Below are positions 26,714 to 36,888 of a DNA stretch of 64,000 nt, one piece after another. Each line of letters opens with the position of its first letter. Within the stretch, counting starts at the first letter, position 1. Source of the DNA: Zygotorulaspora mrakii (lineage: Eukaryota; Ascomycota; Saccharomycetes; Saccharomycetales; Saccharomycetaceae); assembly GCF_013402915.1 (NCBI RefSeq), contig NC_050719.1, positions 992,001-1,056,000 of the forward strand, read 5' to 3'. The position numbers and the translations under genes are program-made. Under the pieces are notes generated by a model that saw only the letters and a program-made list of their open reading frames with translations, searched no databases and was not told the origin of the DNA.

Positions 26714-29557
26714 ATGTTTTCAACTTCCATTCGTTCAGCAATTTGCCTCTTATGGCTAGCAGGGATTGCATTAGCAAAAACAATCGATTCAATTTCGTTC
26801 TCGGGCCTGCAATATTCTCCCTTGACTTCCTATAAGTTCCCTCATCAGGGCTGGACAGCCTCTTTTGATTTCGATATCAGTGAAAATGTTCACCAAGACG
26901 ATCACTTCACCATGAACTTTCCTTTGATTTATCGTATTAAGTTTGATGGAAATGATCCCAGCACGATTGTATCTTTAAATGATGGCACCAAAGCCTTCGA
27001 ATGTTACGTTTCCCAGCAGGCTGCTTTTCTGTATAATTCAACAAACTTTAGATGCAATGCAATTACCGATCTTTCCTCATATTCTAGTGTTTCTGGCTCC
27101 ATAACCTTTTCTTTTAGCTTCAGCAGCGGTGGTTCGATTTATCCATTTGAACTGGAAGATGCTACTCAGTTTCATTCTGGCACAATGAATGTGCCTCTAA
27201 CCGAAGACCTGTCAGCAGAAATAACATTTGACCGAGGCAGTTTTGATGGGGATATCTACACAATAGGACGCACAACTACTTACGATAGTTTAGAAACTTA
27301 TTACTTGGGGATGAAATGTCCTAATGGCTACTTACTTGAAGGTTCACAGACTATTAACTACGATCATAATGATGGCAACTATAATTTGGATTGTTCTTCA
27401 GTTCAAGGCTACATGGCAGCTAGCTTCAACGATTGGTTATTGCCGCTGGAGCATAAGGATTCCAATGCAGAGGTGTCATGTTCGTCGAATACTCTTGCTG
27501 TTAAAGTTCACGAGGCTGATTCTGGAGAAATGTTCTGGATCAACGCCTTACAATCTGTATCTGAGGGCGTGAACACTGTACAACATGACGTCCAGATGCA
27601 ATACACCTGTTCTGATACTATCCACAATACCATTTACAGTACTCAATTCCATACAATTGTTGAATATGTTATATACCAGGGGAAAGCATACGCAACCGCT
27701 TCTGTTACTAGTGAGGCACCAACAATTTCTCCAGGAAGTATATCCGCTACTGCGAGTCAGTCGTCCCTTTTTGAATCCCTCGGCCCGACAAGCTCTTCTA
27801 ATCCCTCAAAAACGATCTCCACGGTATCTTCATCAATTTCTTCCACTATCACGAGTACAATTTCATCAGTCAGCCCACTTAGCTCTTCTACTCCTGTAGA
27901 CAGTTTCAGTAACACTACTATTTTTACCACAACGACCACCAGTTGGACGGGAAACTTCACCACTACCTATTCGACATTTACAGGAACAAGTGGAAGTGGA
28001 AACGTATTTACGGAAGAGATAGTGTACCATGTCAGGATACCTACTACTTCTTCTTCTGTTTTCACACAATCTACAACTACGAGCACAGTTTTATGTTCCC
28101 TGTGTTCCCGCAGCTCGGCATTGAGCTCAACGGCCAGTCCGTCTGACTCTACATCAACCGAGAACCTTTCTGCGCCCAAATCGACCTCAATGTCGTCTGG
28201 AACTTCCACAAGCAAAATGGTTTCACTCTATACGCGCTCTCTAAGTACATCCATGGTATATCCATCAAGTTCAAGCTCTAGCCCCTCTTTCGTCATTTCA
28301 AGTGTACTGTCATCCAGGAAAAGCTTAACACCAAACTCTACCTTAACAAAACTCACATCAACGTTCACTACGTCTTCAACTGGTTCCACTTCAACATTTA
28401 ACTCCTTAGTCATAAGTTCAATCCCGGCGTCATCTCCAGGATTTCCAGTAGTGTCCACGCCATCCAATTCCGTGCTAAATTCGACATCAATTGGATTGCC
28501 ATCTATTTTGACATCTTTCTCAGCTACTGTTTCAACTTCATCGGCTTCCACGTCAAACTTGCTTTCGTCGGAGTCTGAATATTCCCCCTTCGCCTCAACA
28601 TCATCCAGTTCGACATATATGCATACTTCGGATACAGAAAGTGTATTTAGCGATACACAGGCATCATTCGTCATGAGTACATCGACAGCAGTTGCAACAG
28701 TCTCAAATTCAACTGTTGAGACAACCACCTTGCATGGAAACTCGTACAGCTTGTCTCAATCAGAGTCAATTGATCGTACCTTTACCGAAATTTCCTCGAG
28801 CATTTTAGCCTATACAGAGCAAAGCAGCACAACAATAGCAGGCTTTACAGCAACTTACGGGGTTTTCAGCATTACCAACTCTTTATCCTCGGTAATTACG
28901 GATTCCACTGGGAGAGTTGGCTCTGTGAGCCGAGCACCATTGTCAAGTGGAACTGCACTCTCAATATCTCAATTCCTAATCGGCATTGAGACAGGAAAAT
29001 TCGTCACAACATCCACGAATTTAACAAATGCTGAGTCAATGAAACCTCTTCCTAGCTACACTGAAATCATTACGATCACAGGTCAACTGAGCTCATCGAT
29101 GAGTACCACAAATACAATTGTAACAGGTTCACCCATGTCCCCTACAACGGTCCCGGTCACCGAGAACACAAGGTTGACAGAGGCTTCAAGTCCTTTGGTA
29201 AGCATGGAAGAATTGAAAAGCTCCTCTTCTCCAACACTGGGAACATCCGAAGGATGGTTCTCACACATTTCTTCCGTGACTGCCTCTGCATCTTCGCTTA
29301 CAAGTCACTCCTCCTTATCGACGACTCACAGTAACAGTCCATCCGCAATCACAAACGGGATAACGGACAGCTTAGCGACTGCTGTCACAGTAACTGAGAC
29401 TACAAATAGTATCAGGCCATTTTCTTTGGCGCACATCCCGGTGAGCTCGCAAGGCCCTTCCCCTATTTACCAAGGTGGTGCCTCCGTTCAAACTGCAGGA
29501 AAATTATTTGTTCTTGTCTATAGCTTTTGCAGCATTTTCAGCTATCTCCTAGTTTAG
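26714..29557 (+). CDS. SAG1: Sag1, alpha-agglutinin (GPI-anchored mating adhesin)
   Basis: Alpha-cell adhesin that binds a-agglutinin of the mating partner. The 947 residues are much longer than the 650 in S. cerevisiae. A signal peptide (about 1-21, ending ALA) precedes the Ig-like binding region (22-340), which shows the family's QGWTASFDFDI, YVSQQAAFLYN, CPNGYLL, FNDW and FWINALQS blocks. Then comes a roughly 590-residue Ser/Thr-rich glycosylated stalk and a hydrophobic GPI-signal C-terminus (about 931-947). At about 405-447 sits a single flocculin-like unit (TTSWTGNFTTTYSTFTG...VRIPTT). APL1 and MRX12 flank it as in YJR005W-004C-003C. Confidence 0.95.
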   Translation: MFSTSIRSAICLLWLAGIALAKTIDSISFSGLQYSPLTSYKFPHQGWTASFDFDISENVHQDDHFTMNFPLIYRIKFDGNDPSTIVSLNDGTKAFECYVSQQAAFLYNSTNFRCNAITDLSSYSSVSGSITFSFSFSSGGSIYPFELEDATQFHSGTMNVPLTEDLSAEITFDRGSFDGDIYTIGRTTTYDSLETYYLGMKCPNGYLLEGSQTINYDHNDGNYNLDCSSVQGYMAASFNDWLLPLEHKDSNAEVSCSSNTLAVKVHEADSGEMFWINALQSVSEGVNTVQHDVQMQYTCSDTIHNTIYSTQFHTIVEYVIYQGKAYATASVTSEAPTISPGSISATASQSSLFESLGPTSSSNPSKTISTVSSSISSTITSTISSVSPLSSSTPVDSFSNTTIFTTTTTSWTGNFTTTYSTFTGTSGSGNVFTEEIVYHVRIPTTSSSVFTQSTTTSTVLCSLCSRSSALSSTASPSDSTSTENLSAPKSTSMSSGTSTSKMVSLYTRSLSTSMVYPSSSSSSPSFVISSVLSSRKSLTPNSTLTKLTSTFTTSSTGSTSTFNSLVISSIPASSPGFPVVSTPSNSVLNSTSIGLPSILTSFSATVSTSSASTSNLLSSESEYSPFASTSSSSTYMHTSDTESVFSDTQASFVMSTSTAVATVSNSTVETTTLHGNSYSLSQSESIDRTFTEISSSILAYTEQSSTTIAGFTATYGVFSITNSLSSVITDSTGRVGSVSRAPLSSGTALSISQFLIGIETGKFVTTSTNLTNAESMKPLPSYTEIITITGQLSSSMSTTNTIVTGSPMSPTTVPVTENTRLTEASSPLVSMEELKSSSSPTLGTSEGWFSHISSVTASASSLTSHSSLSTTHSNSPSAITNGITDSLATAVTVTETTNSIRPFSLAHIPVSSQGPSPIYQGGASVQTAGKLFVLVYSFCSIFSYLLV

Positions 29558-29770
29558 TGAAATGCATTACTCCACCATTGCGGAATAGATTTCATTTAGT
29601 TTAATTGTACTAATAGTTTAGTTTAAAATTCTGTCCAAAGGATGTTTCGTGATCATCGGCCGGCGCTTTAATTGAATATTTCCCACTTGAAAAGTTCTGA
29701 AAAAAAATGGAAGGAGCGTTGATATGTACAGAATTATAAATCAACAAAAGAGAAACGTTGCCGTCAAACT

Positions 29771-31312
29771 ATGTCTATCAATAGGCGATTTCTCAGCCAG
29801 AGTTTAAGAATATTGCATTCCAAGAGGCCTAACTTGTCTGAAGTTTATGTCGACTTGTTCGAACAACAATGCTTCAAATCATTGCGGAGTCAGTTACCCC
29901 AGCATCTTGATGATTTGGAGCCACATCAGTTGTCTCAATCATTGAATGAAATTATTTCGAAAAGTGGCATGTCGAAGAAAGAGGCATCTCTTATTCACAA
30001 TTCACTTATCCAGAAATTGAGCAAATTCGAATACGGTATAAGCACTCTTCACTCCAAAGAGCTTCAGAAGATTGGTGAGTCACCTAATTATAATTCAATC
30101 AAAGAGATCATCAGAAATAACCCTGGTAGAGTTTTAGACTCTTGGGAGCTTTTGTTCAAGTATGCCCCAAAACTTTCAGATGAGCTTCTAGCTACGGCCT
30201 TAGAAAGTATCGTTTCGCTTAACGCAGTAGACAAGAGTGAAAAGCGAGACTTTTCTACTCTAGCGGCGGCCCAGTGCATAATCTTATTAGATAATATATC
30301 CCAGAAGGAAGTGGTTAAACCAGAATTGATCGAGAAATTACTCATTTATGCACTAGACAACGACCTTTCCTATGTCTTACCATCAATTTTATCTTTTGGT
30401 CTTTCATCCCTAAAAGTTTTCGAAAGCAGATATGAAAATGTCACACCACTTCAGATTTTTCTGTTGAATAAATTCTGTCCATTTGATCTTTTGAAGCAGA
30501 GTAAAAGCCTTCTTTACAAAACTATTGACATTTTAGGACGGAAAGCCACGATAGAGGGAAACGAGAACGAGTTGCTACACGCAGAAATATTGATTCAGGA
30601 CGTCAGCCGGTTAAAATTGGGAATTCCCTCCAGTTGGAGAGTCCCTGATGTGGTAGCAAGACCGCAAGATAGCTCCCTGGCATTTTTGAAGCTCTTTGAT
30701 CAAATACATACTGACAAACAGGACAGAAATGATTTTACTGTAGCTCAAAAGTTGATGAGAATATTTGGCACCTATAGAGATAATACCAAGATAAGTCTTG
30801 AGCTGTATCATTCTTACTTAACAAGTTATCCCGGCTTTTCTCATGAACTTATGTTCGAGACGTGCTTGGCTCTTGCATTTCAAAGTTATAGAACCTCAAA
30901 TCAGACTCTACTGAGGTACTCGGAGGCTTTTATACCGCCAGATGCACATCCAAGTATGTTGGCAAATATATACTGTGCTCTAATATTGGCCAACTCCAAG
31001 TTCACTGTCGATGAGTCTCTTGAAATCTACAACAATTGCATTGATCAATTCAGTAATGAGAATGACCCGAAGACCAGCATATCACCACAAGGTATGATAA
31101 CAGAATCTCTCATTCTTGCCTATTTGTCGAAAGCAGAGATACAATTCGCCCGTGTTGTCTTCGAAGGTGCTGTCAGAGAGGGTGTCATCAAAGGCCCAAC
31201 AGCTATTAGGAGAGTCAAGAAGCTGTTGTCATTATACGGTGATGCTATAGAGAAAGATGAATTACTGAACAACATGGAACAGAAAGTTTTGAGCACTTTG
31301 CAAACCATGTAG
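29771..31312 (+). CDS. MRX12: Mrx12-like mitochondrial protein (YJR003C homologue)
   Basis: The 513 residues compare with about 519 for S. cerevisiae YJR003C, a mitochondrial protein found with mitochondrial ribosomes (MIOREX) and of unclear function. The N-terminus MSINRRFLSQSLRILHSKRP is Arg/Ser-rich with no acids, a good presequence. The rest is predicted all-helical, with repeated Leu-rich helices like an ARM/PPR-type solenoid, and without a catalytic motif. The identification rests on size, presequence and position next to SAG1. Confidence 0.8.
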   Translation: MSINRRFLSQSLRILHSKRPNLSEVYVDLFEQQCFKSLRSQLPQHLDDLEPHQLSQSLNEIISKSGMSKKEASLIHNSLIQKLSKFEYGISTLHSKELQKIGESPNYNSIKEIIRNNPGRVLDSWELLFKYAPKLSDELLATALESIVSLNAVDKSEKRDFSTLAAAQCIILLDNISQKEVVKPELIEKLLIYALDNDLSYVLPSILSFGLSSLKVFESRYENVTPLQIFLLNKFCPFDLLKQSKSLLYKTIDILGRKATIEGNENELLHAEILIQDVSRLKLGIPSSWRVPDVVARPQDSSLAFLKLFDQIHTDKQDRNDFTVAQKLMRIFGTYRDNTKISLELYHSYLTSYPGFSHELMFETCLALAFQSYRTSNQTLLRYSEAFIPPDAHPSMLANIYCALILANSKFTVDESLEIYNNCIDQFSNENDPKTSISPQGMITESLILAYLSKAEIQFARVVFEGAVREGVIKGPTAIRRVKKLLSLYGDAIEKDELLNNMEQKVLSTLQTM

Positions 31313-31503
31313 TTAGAAACATACAAATTTCCGAAAGATGCATTCTTGATAAAATGATAATCATTTATCTATGAAAGTATTATGAGTAAAAAAACCATTT
31401 TTGAAATCAATAACACTTGTAAGTAAAAGTCAATGTGATTAATCAATACTTCACGGAAGAGAGAAAAATCTTAGATTAGTAACTGACCATATGTCTCATA
31501 CAG

Positions 31504-32418
31504 CTACAGTTTTTCCTTTTCTCTCATTTTAACTCTAAATGTACCAGTAGAAAAATCTGTAGCAGTTCGTAGTCCATTCTTGCGCAATTTTATCCTTGCA
31601 TCAGAAGTAAACTTACCTAACGACGAATTCCTTTTAGCTATTGATTGTGGCTCATTAATTGCCTTCAAAGTGCCGTATTTACATCGCACTCGATTGAAGG
31701 CCACCAACTGTCTTTTCACCTCACTGGTAGTTTTGCTTGTAAAATCCTTGCTGTTCATAGGATCACGCATACGTCTTCGATTCTGACGTTTGTACGATAT
31801 TTTTGTGGTTTTACTTACGGAATCTTCCTTCAAAATGCATCCTGATGACGATGACGACGATGAAGTAGATGATGATGAGAGACTTCTTGCAGTGTCACTA
31901 TTGTTCATTGAGTTTTTTGATGCGAATGTCGATGATCGAAGGTTATCAGAAATGAATATTGGTACAAGTGAACCATTCGAAGAAGAAGGGATAAATGTTA
32001 TTCTCCTATTGTTGTCGGATGCACCAACAAAACTTCTATTTGAAGTCAAATTAGTATTTTGATATTTGGGATCAATCTTGATTCTCAGGGGGATATTATT
32101 TGCATTTTTAGTCAGTAACAGCTTATCGTCAACTCCCTGTAAGGAGTGGCCTGCTTCTTTCCCAAACTTATTGCTGAAAGCGTACGATAAAGACTGATGC
32201 TCATTTGATTGAATGCGTTCACCAATGCAATTTGGATGGACATTATGGAATATAATCGGAGACTCAGTCTTTTGTGCGCTGCAGAATAAACGGTCATCTA
32301 CCTTTGCACTTTTACCGATTCCAGTTTCCATTCTAAAGCAAGTATATGAGGGCGCTGGCTTAGTACTCTTTGATGTGCTGGGATCTACTTTGATCAACTT
32401 CATCATTTTGATTGTCAT
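31504..32418 (-). CDS. Unrecognised orphan protein, Ser-rich and basic
   Basis: A complete 304-codon frame with a clean ATG. I do not recognise it, and S. cerevisiae has nothing I know between the YJR003C and YLR002C positions. Visible features: Lys/Ser/Thr-rich N-terminus with dispersed Cys; a Ser run (LSSSSTSSSSSSSG) near residues 181-194; and a basic C-terminal third (YKRQNRRRMRDP; SEVKRQLVAFNRVRCKYGTLKAI; ARIKLRKNGLRT). There is no membrane segment or signal peptide. The basic tail could bind nucleic acid or be an SR/kinase target, but that is a guess. It is divergent from NOC3 across 229 bp. Confidence 0.7.
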   Translation of the reverse strand: MTIKMMKLIKVDPSTSKSTKPAPSYTCFRMETGIGKSAKVDDRLFCSAQKTESPIIFHNVHPNCIGERIQSNEHQSLSYAFSNKFGKEAGHSLQGVDDKLLLTKNANNIPLRIKIDPKYQNTNLTSNRSFVGASDNNRRITFIPSSSNGSLVPIFISDNLRSSTFASKNSMNNSDTARSLSSSSTSSSSSSSGCILKEDSVSKTTKISYKRQNRRRMRDPMNSKDFTSKTTSEVKRQLVAFNRVRCKYGTLKAINEPQSIAKRNSSLGKFTSDARIKLRKNGLRTATDFSTGTFRVKMREKEKL

Positions 32419-32533
32419 GCGTATATACGAAGAGCAGTAAAATCAAAAATCGATTCAGACTTACTTTTAACTTTGATATTAGTCTTGAGAGGCTTGCTTT
32501 TTTGTTTGTCCGAAGCGATGAGATTCCTTCGCA

Positions 32534-32543
32534 TGAAAATTTT
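32534..32543 (+). promoter_or_regulatory. RRPE of NOC3
   Basis: TGAAAATTTT, a strong RRPE core, 105-114 bp upstream of the NOC3 ATG. An imperfect PAC (CTCATCAC, one mismatch on the minus strand) lies 20 bp downstream in a run of CATCA units. Confidence 0.6.
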
Positions 32544-32647
32544 AGATTTCAATATATCTCACCTCATCACATCACATCAACACTTTAATGAGACTAGATT
32601 TCTTAGTTTTTGCTTTCGGTTGTGTCGTGAACCAGTAGTAGTCCCAA

Positions 32648-34672
32648 ATGTCGAGGAGAAAGAGGTCTCAGGAAGCTGCCAGAGAGCGCGCTGCAAAGCG
32701 TATTAAAGAGCAGGATGCATTATTGGATAATCATCTGTTTCAAAATGCAATGGATATTCCAGAGGATAATACAACTGAATATTATGAAGAGAATCCTCAA
32801 AATCCTCAAAATCCAATTGATAAGCTATGGGATGATGAGGAACAGGACTACGAGATGAAACCACGAAAACTACAAGGATATGAAGAAGATGTTGTTGAAG
32901 GTCTTCCAATAAAAATAAATGGTAAAGTGGAAAGAAAAATGCTAAAGAAGAACTCCCCCAAGAATGAAGAGGATAATATGGAGTCCGATGAAGCATCTGA
33001 TGATGCGACCTCTGATAATAGCGGTTCAGATATAGATGGTGGAGATGAACCTAATGAGGAAGTAGACACCGAAGAAAAGATAGTCCAGTTGAAGGAAGAA
33101 ATCGCAGAGTTGGTGGAGAATATTATGGAAGAACCTGAAGAAAACGTTTCGTCATTGTCGCGTCTTTGCAGAATGTCGGAATCAAGAAATCCAAATACTT
33201 GCAAGTTTTCGATGTTGGCGTTAGTCCCGGTTTTCAAGAGTATCATACCTGGGTACAGAATAAGGCCACTGACGGAAACAGAGAAACGAGAAAGAGTTTC
33301 TAGAGATGTTGCAAAACTTAGAAACTTTGAACAGACACTTGTTTCATGTTATAAGAACTATATCGAGAATTTGAAAAAGCTGTCAAAAGTCCCAAATAGT
33401 GAGGTTAAAGTCAAAGTTTCTTTGGGTATCCTTGCCACTCAAGCAGCTAATGAGCTAGCATCGAATGGAGCACATTTCAACTTCAGAAAGGAGGTATTTT
33501 CAATATTAATTCGCCGCGTCAGTAAGCCAAATTTGTCCGCTGACCCTATTGCCGCAAAGACAATCAAAACTCTGGAGTTATTACTAAGCGAAGACGATGA
33601 TGGTTTGATTTCATTTGATATTGTTCAAATTCTTTGTAAAACAGTAAAGCTGAGGAAATATAATGTTGAAGAGTCCGTTCTTAACATATTACTTTCTCTA
33701 GATATTCTACAAGATTATGATCCTAACACGAAGGCAGAAAAGGAGGCTTCTCAAGTTAAATTGAAGAAGAAAGATAGGGTACACTTATCAAAGAAGCAGA
33801 AGAAAGCAAGAAAAGAAATGAAACAAATCGAGGAAGAAATGGAAAAAGCAGAACAGGCAGTTACGGCTGAAGAAAGAGAAAAGAATCAAGGAGAAATTTT
33901 GAAATTGGTCCTTTCCTTATACTTGAATACCCTGAAGTTTGAAATTTCGTCACTTGTGGCCCCCGTCTTGGAGGGTCTCGTTAAGTTTGGGAACATGGCC
34001 AATTTCGAACTTCTGGGCGATTTCCTAGAAGTTATGAAAGAGCTTCTTCTAGATGCAAAAAAGGATGCTTTATCACCCTCAGAAATCAGAAAAACAGTTC
34101 TCCTTATCGTCGGTGCTTTCTCCATCGTATCGAATCAAAATCAAATGAAAGTTCACATAGATCTTTCGGTGTTTGTTGACGGCCTGTATGCTTTGCTACC
34201 ATACATATCATTGGATGCCGACATAGAACTCTCTCATAAGTCTTTACGCTTGGCTGATCCACTCAACAATGAAATTTTAAAGCCTTTGGTGAATCATTCA
34301 ACTACGGCTGAACTACTTCTGAAAGCTCTTGATCACATATTTTTTAGATCAAGATCTGGTACAAAACTGAGAGCACTTGCTTTTACAAAAAGAATATATA
34401 CATGTGTTGCACAAACGCCAGAAAAAACCTCAATCGCTCTCCTGAAATTTTTGGAAAAACTGATTAATAGGTATCCGGAAGTTGGAGCATTATATTCGAC
34501 TGACGATAGGGTTGGAAATGGAAATTTCAACATGGAGGCTGATAATGTCTTCAGAAGCAATGCAGAAGGAGCGATTCTATGGGAAAACAACATTTTGGTT
34601 CATCATTATTGTCCAGTAGTAGCTCAAGGCTTACGTTCTTTAGCAAATCGTTCTAAGGAGTTCGCGAAGTAG
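32648..34672 (+). CDS. NOC3: Noc3, nucleolar complex protein in 60S assembly and replication initiation
   Basis: Noc3 pairs with Noc2 on pre-60S particles and is also reported to bind ORC and MCM proteins for replication licensing. The 674 residues compare with 663. There is a basic start (MSRRKRSQEAARERAAKRIKEQD) and an acidic region (about 105-145). The conserved NOC3 block ESRNPNTCKFSMLALVPVFKSIIPGYRIRPLTE follows, then a coiled, Lys-rich segment (about 372-415), and helical repeats with LADPLNNEILKPL and the CBF-like C-terminus ending WENNILVHHYCPVVAQGLRSLA. Confidence 0.95.
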   Translation: MSRRKRSQEAARERAAKRIKEQDALLDNHLFQNAMDIPEDNTTEYYEENPQNPQNPIDKLWDDEEQDYEMKPRKLQGYEEDVVEGLPIKINGKVERKMLKKNSPKNEEDNMESDEASDDATSDNSGSDIDGGDEPNEEVDTEEKIVQLKEEIAELVENIMEEPEENVSSLSRLCRMSESRNPNTCKFSMLALVPVFKSIIPGYRIRPLTETEKRERVSRDVAKLRNFEQTLVSCYKNYIENLKKLSKVPNSEVKVKVSLGILATQAANELASNGAHFNFRKEVFSILIRRVSKPNLSADPIAAKTIKTLELLLSEDDDGLISFDIVQILCKTVKLRKYNVEESVLNILLSLDILQDYDPNTKAEKEASQVKLKKKDRVHLSKKQKKARKEMKQIEEEMEKAEQAVTAEEREKNQGEILKLVLSLYLNTLKFEISSLVAPVLEGLVKFGNMANFELLGDFLEVMKELLLDAKKDALSPSEIRKTVLLIVGAFSIVSNQNQMKVHIDLSVFVDGLYALLPYISLDADIELSHKSLRLADPLNNEILKPLVNHSTTAELLLKALDHIFFRSRSGTKLRALAFTKRIYTCVAQTPEKTSIALLKFLEKLINRYPEVGALYSTDDRVGNGNFNMEADNVFRSNAEGAILWENNILVHHYCPVVAQGLRSLANRSKEFAK

Positions 34673-34836
34673 CTTGAGTTTTCGTAGTATGGAATGCAGA
34701 CTGCCTTTATCATCATTTGTACATATAGAATTTCTTTAAAGTTTTACACTATAAAATCTACATCTTACTAGAGTTACAGCGTTTCGAATCTTACTGTGAC
34801 ATAAAATTTTCTGCAATCCTTTGATGTCAGAATGAC

Positions 34837-36693
34837 CTACAATTTAATTTGATGACCATGGTTATTAAGTGAAGTCGAAGAGCTCTTGATATTGCCCCTA
34901 ACATCGCTCTTACCTCCCTTTTTATCTATGACAGTAACATTTTTCGCTCTGGAAAGTGTCTCGATGGCGGATTCCTTTTTACTTTGCTTATTAGGCTTGC
35001 TTTGATGGTCTTTGATAGCTTTCGACCTCTTTCTTTTAATTGCTCTGCGTAACCTGCTTTTATTTTCTCTGCTCATTTCATCCTTCGCCATGGTAGTTCC
35101 ATCCTTGAGTCTGATTTCATTCGAATTATCAGATTTCCCAACAGAATATATTTCTTGAGGAGCTAGGGCTGAAGCTGACGACATACTTAATGGTTGAGCA
35201 TCCTCCATTGTAATAGCATCGGTCTCTACCCTAACCTCTAGTGATTTCTGTGGAGGTTTGGGGATAAAATGTGCTGATGACAATGCATCTAATTTATAGT
35301 TAAGATTTGTGAAAAGTTCCGATATTTCATCATGAGATTTTTTGAGCTCTTCGGTGATGGTAGCATCCTGTGATACATGTTTGTAATCATCTTCGTAGAT
35401 ATCCGCGAGAGATTTAGACGACTTTTGATCACTTAGCTCAAATTGAGGTTTCCTTGAACGGGCAGTTAAGTCAACCAGCACTCTTCTTTGGAGATCATCA
35501 AAATTTTCGTCTTTAATTCTTCGTCTGATCATGTCTTCTAAAGATTCTGTGACTTCAGCTGTGATCACAGGTACTGGCTTTGCTGTCCTGTCAAATTCAA
35601 TCTCCTCAGTCAACAACGCATCCTCCGGGCGATCCTGCGCTTTAACCTCACCTTTCAAGGCCCACTTTTTCTCTGCAACAGCTTCCTTTTCCAATTCTTC
35701 AATCTGCATTTGGATTCTTGATTGCTGCTTTTGATGGGAAGAATGCTTTTCTTCATACTCTTTACTGTTGTCTTCTTCGTCTGATACGTCTTCATCTTCT
35801 GCAAATAAATCTAATTTGGCAAATTTTAGAGCACTTTGATAATCAGCATTTGTCAAATCTTCTTGCATCTCTTCACTGCCCCTTTGGCTTTTGGTGCTGA
35901 CATTTTTTGATGCTGGTTTATCAAAAAAATCTTCATAGTAAATAGCTTCCTCATCTTCATCTGATGGCACATCTTCAAAATAATCAATAGATTCATCGGT
36001 ACCATCAGTCGAACCGCTATTTTCTTCAGCCTCCAAAGTCTGTCTATTGAACTCATTGAAATTGAAGAAATCGTCATTCAGCCCATATTTATCCGTCTTG
36101 GCCTCTGGCTCCTTTTCGCCAACTGCTTCCTGACCTGATTCCATAGCGGCGCCTTCCTTTAGATCCTGAGAAAGTCTAAAAGTATGCTTACCTTCGTCCT
36201 CATATGGTTCCTGCTGTTCAAACTGCAATTTATCTGCTACTGCTTCCTCAGAGGTAACTTCGTTTTCTTCTTGTAATTCTTCTTTCTGCTCTTCCCCTGA
36301 GCTTTCAAGTATTTCTGAAGATCGATCACTTTCATATGCATCTTCACTTCTCGAATTCGTGGATTCGTACCCTTCTCTCCCTTCTAACACCTCTTTTAGC
36401 TCCTCGTCTTCATCGCTACTGGTGGAATCTATCACATTTCTGAGGTCATCTATTTTCTCCAACAGATCGGCTTCCACATCGTCTAGGACCATTTTCGTTT
36501 GCCACCATACTTGTCTGGCATCTAGGCCAGTAATAGTAATTTCTTCGAAATCAGTCTTCTTTGTTGGTTCACTCTTTTTGTAAAGATTGATAACTTCATC
36601 AACATGAGATTTGACTGATTGTAAAGCTTCAAACGAGTCCAAGGAAATCACATCTGCCGGGCTTGCTTGTAAAGTTTTGAAAAAATTAGACAT
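34837..36693 (-). CDS. MPP10: Mpp10, U3 snoRNP / small-subunit processome protein
   Basis: Mpp10 forms a nucleolar subcomplex with Imp3 and Imp4 on the U3 snoRNA for 18S rRNA processing. The 618 residues compare with 593. It is highly acidic in the first half (many Glu/Asp runs between 90 and 320). The conserved MPP10 blocks FFDKPASK and WALKGEVKAQDRPEDALLTEEIEFDR are followed by VITAEVTESLEDMIRRRIKDENFDD and YEDDYKH. The C-terminus is Lys/Arg-rich (KSRLRRAIKRKRSKAIKDH). A perfect PAC site precedes it. Confidence 0.95.
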   Translation of the reverse strand: MSNFFKTLQASPADVISLDSFEALQSVKSHVDEVINLYKKSEPTKKTDFEEITITGLDARQVWWQTKMVLDDVEADLLEKIDDLRNVIDSTSSDEDEELKEVLEGREGYESTNSRSEDAYESDRSSEILESSGEEQKEELQEENEVTSEEAVADKLQFEQQEPYEDEGKHTFRLSQDLKEGAAMESGQEAVGEKEPEAKTDKYGLNDDFFNFNEFNRQTLEAEENSGSTDGTDESIDYFEDVPSDEDEEAIYYEDFFDKPASKNVSTKSQRGSEEMQEDLTNADYQSALKFAKLDLFAEDEDVSDEEDNSKEYEEKHSSHQKQQSRIQMQIEELEKEAVAEKKWALKGEVKAQDRPEDALLTEEIEFDRTAKPVPVITAEVTESLEDMIRRRIKDENFDDLQRRVLVDLTARSRKPQFELSDQKSSKSLADIYEDDYKHVSQDATITEELKKSHDEISELFTNLNYKLDALSSAHFIPKPPQKSLEVRVETDAITMEDAQPLSMSSASALAPQEIYSVGKSDNSNEIRLKDGTTMAKDEMSRENKSRLRRAIKRKRSKAIKDHQSKPNKQSKKESAIETLSRAKNVTVIDKKGGKSDVRGNIKSSSTSLNNHGHQIKL

Positions 36694-36767
36694 GACTTTG
36701 GCAAATAGGATATCTGCTGGTATGATTAGCCGCCAGATTGTGATCCTGTTGGGCTACAGTGGAGCAT

Positions 36768-36775
36768 CTCATCGC
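36768..36775 (-). promoter_or_regulatory. PAC motif of MPP10
   Basis: GCGATGAG on the minus strand, 75-82 bp upstream of the MPP10 ATG. It is followed by an A/T-rich RRPE-like tract (AAAATTTGAAAAA). Confidence 0.7.
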
Positions 36776-36888
36776 TTTTTCAAATTTTCGTTTTTTTCAC
36801 TTTTCAAAACTTTATATAGCAGGCGTAAGTAAAGATTGTAATTGAAAACGACGGATAAGGATGCATAACTGCTACTTCTATACAGTTT

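Noticed and set aside
28228..28728. 166-codon antisense frame opposite SAG1
   Set aside because: Val/Asp/Glu-rich mirror of Ser/Thr codons in the SAG1 stalk; expected artefact with no independent signal.
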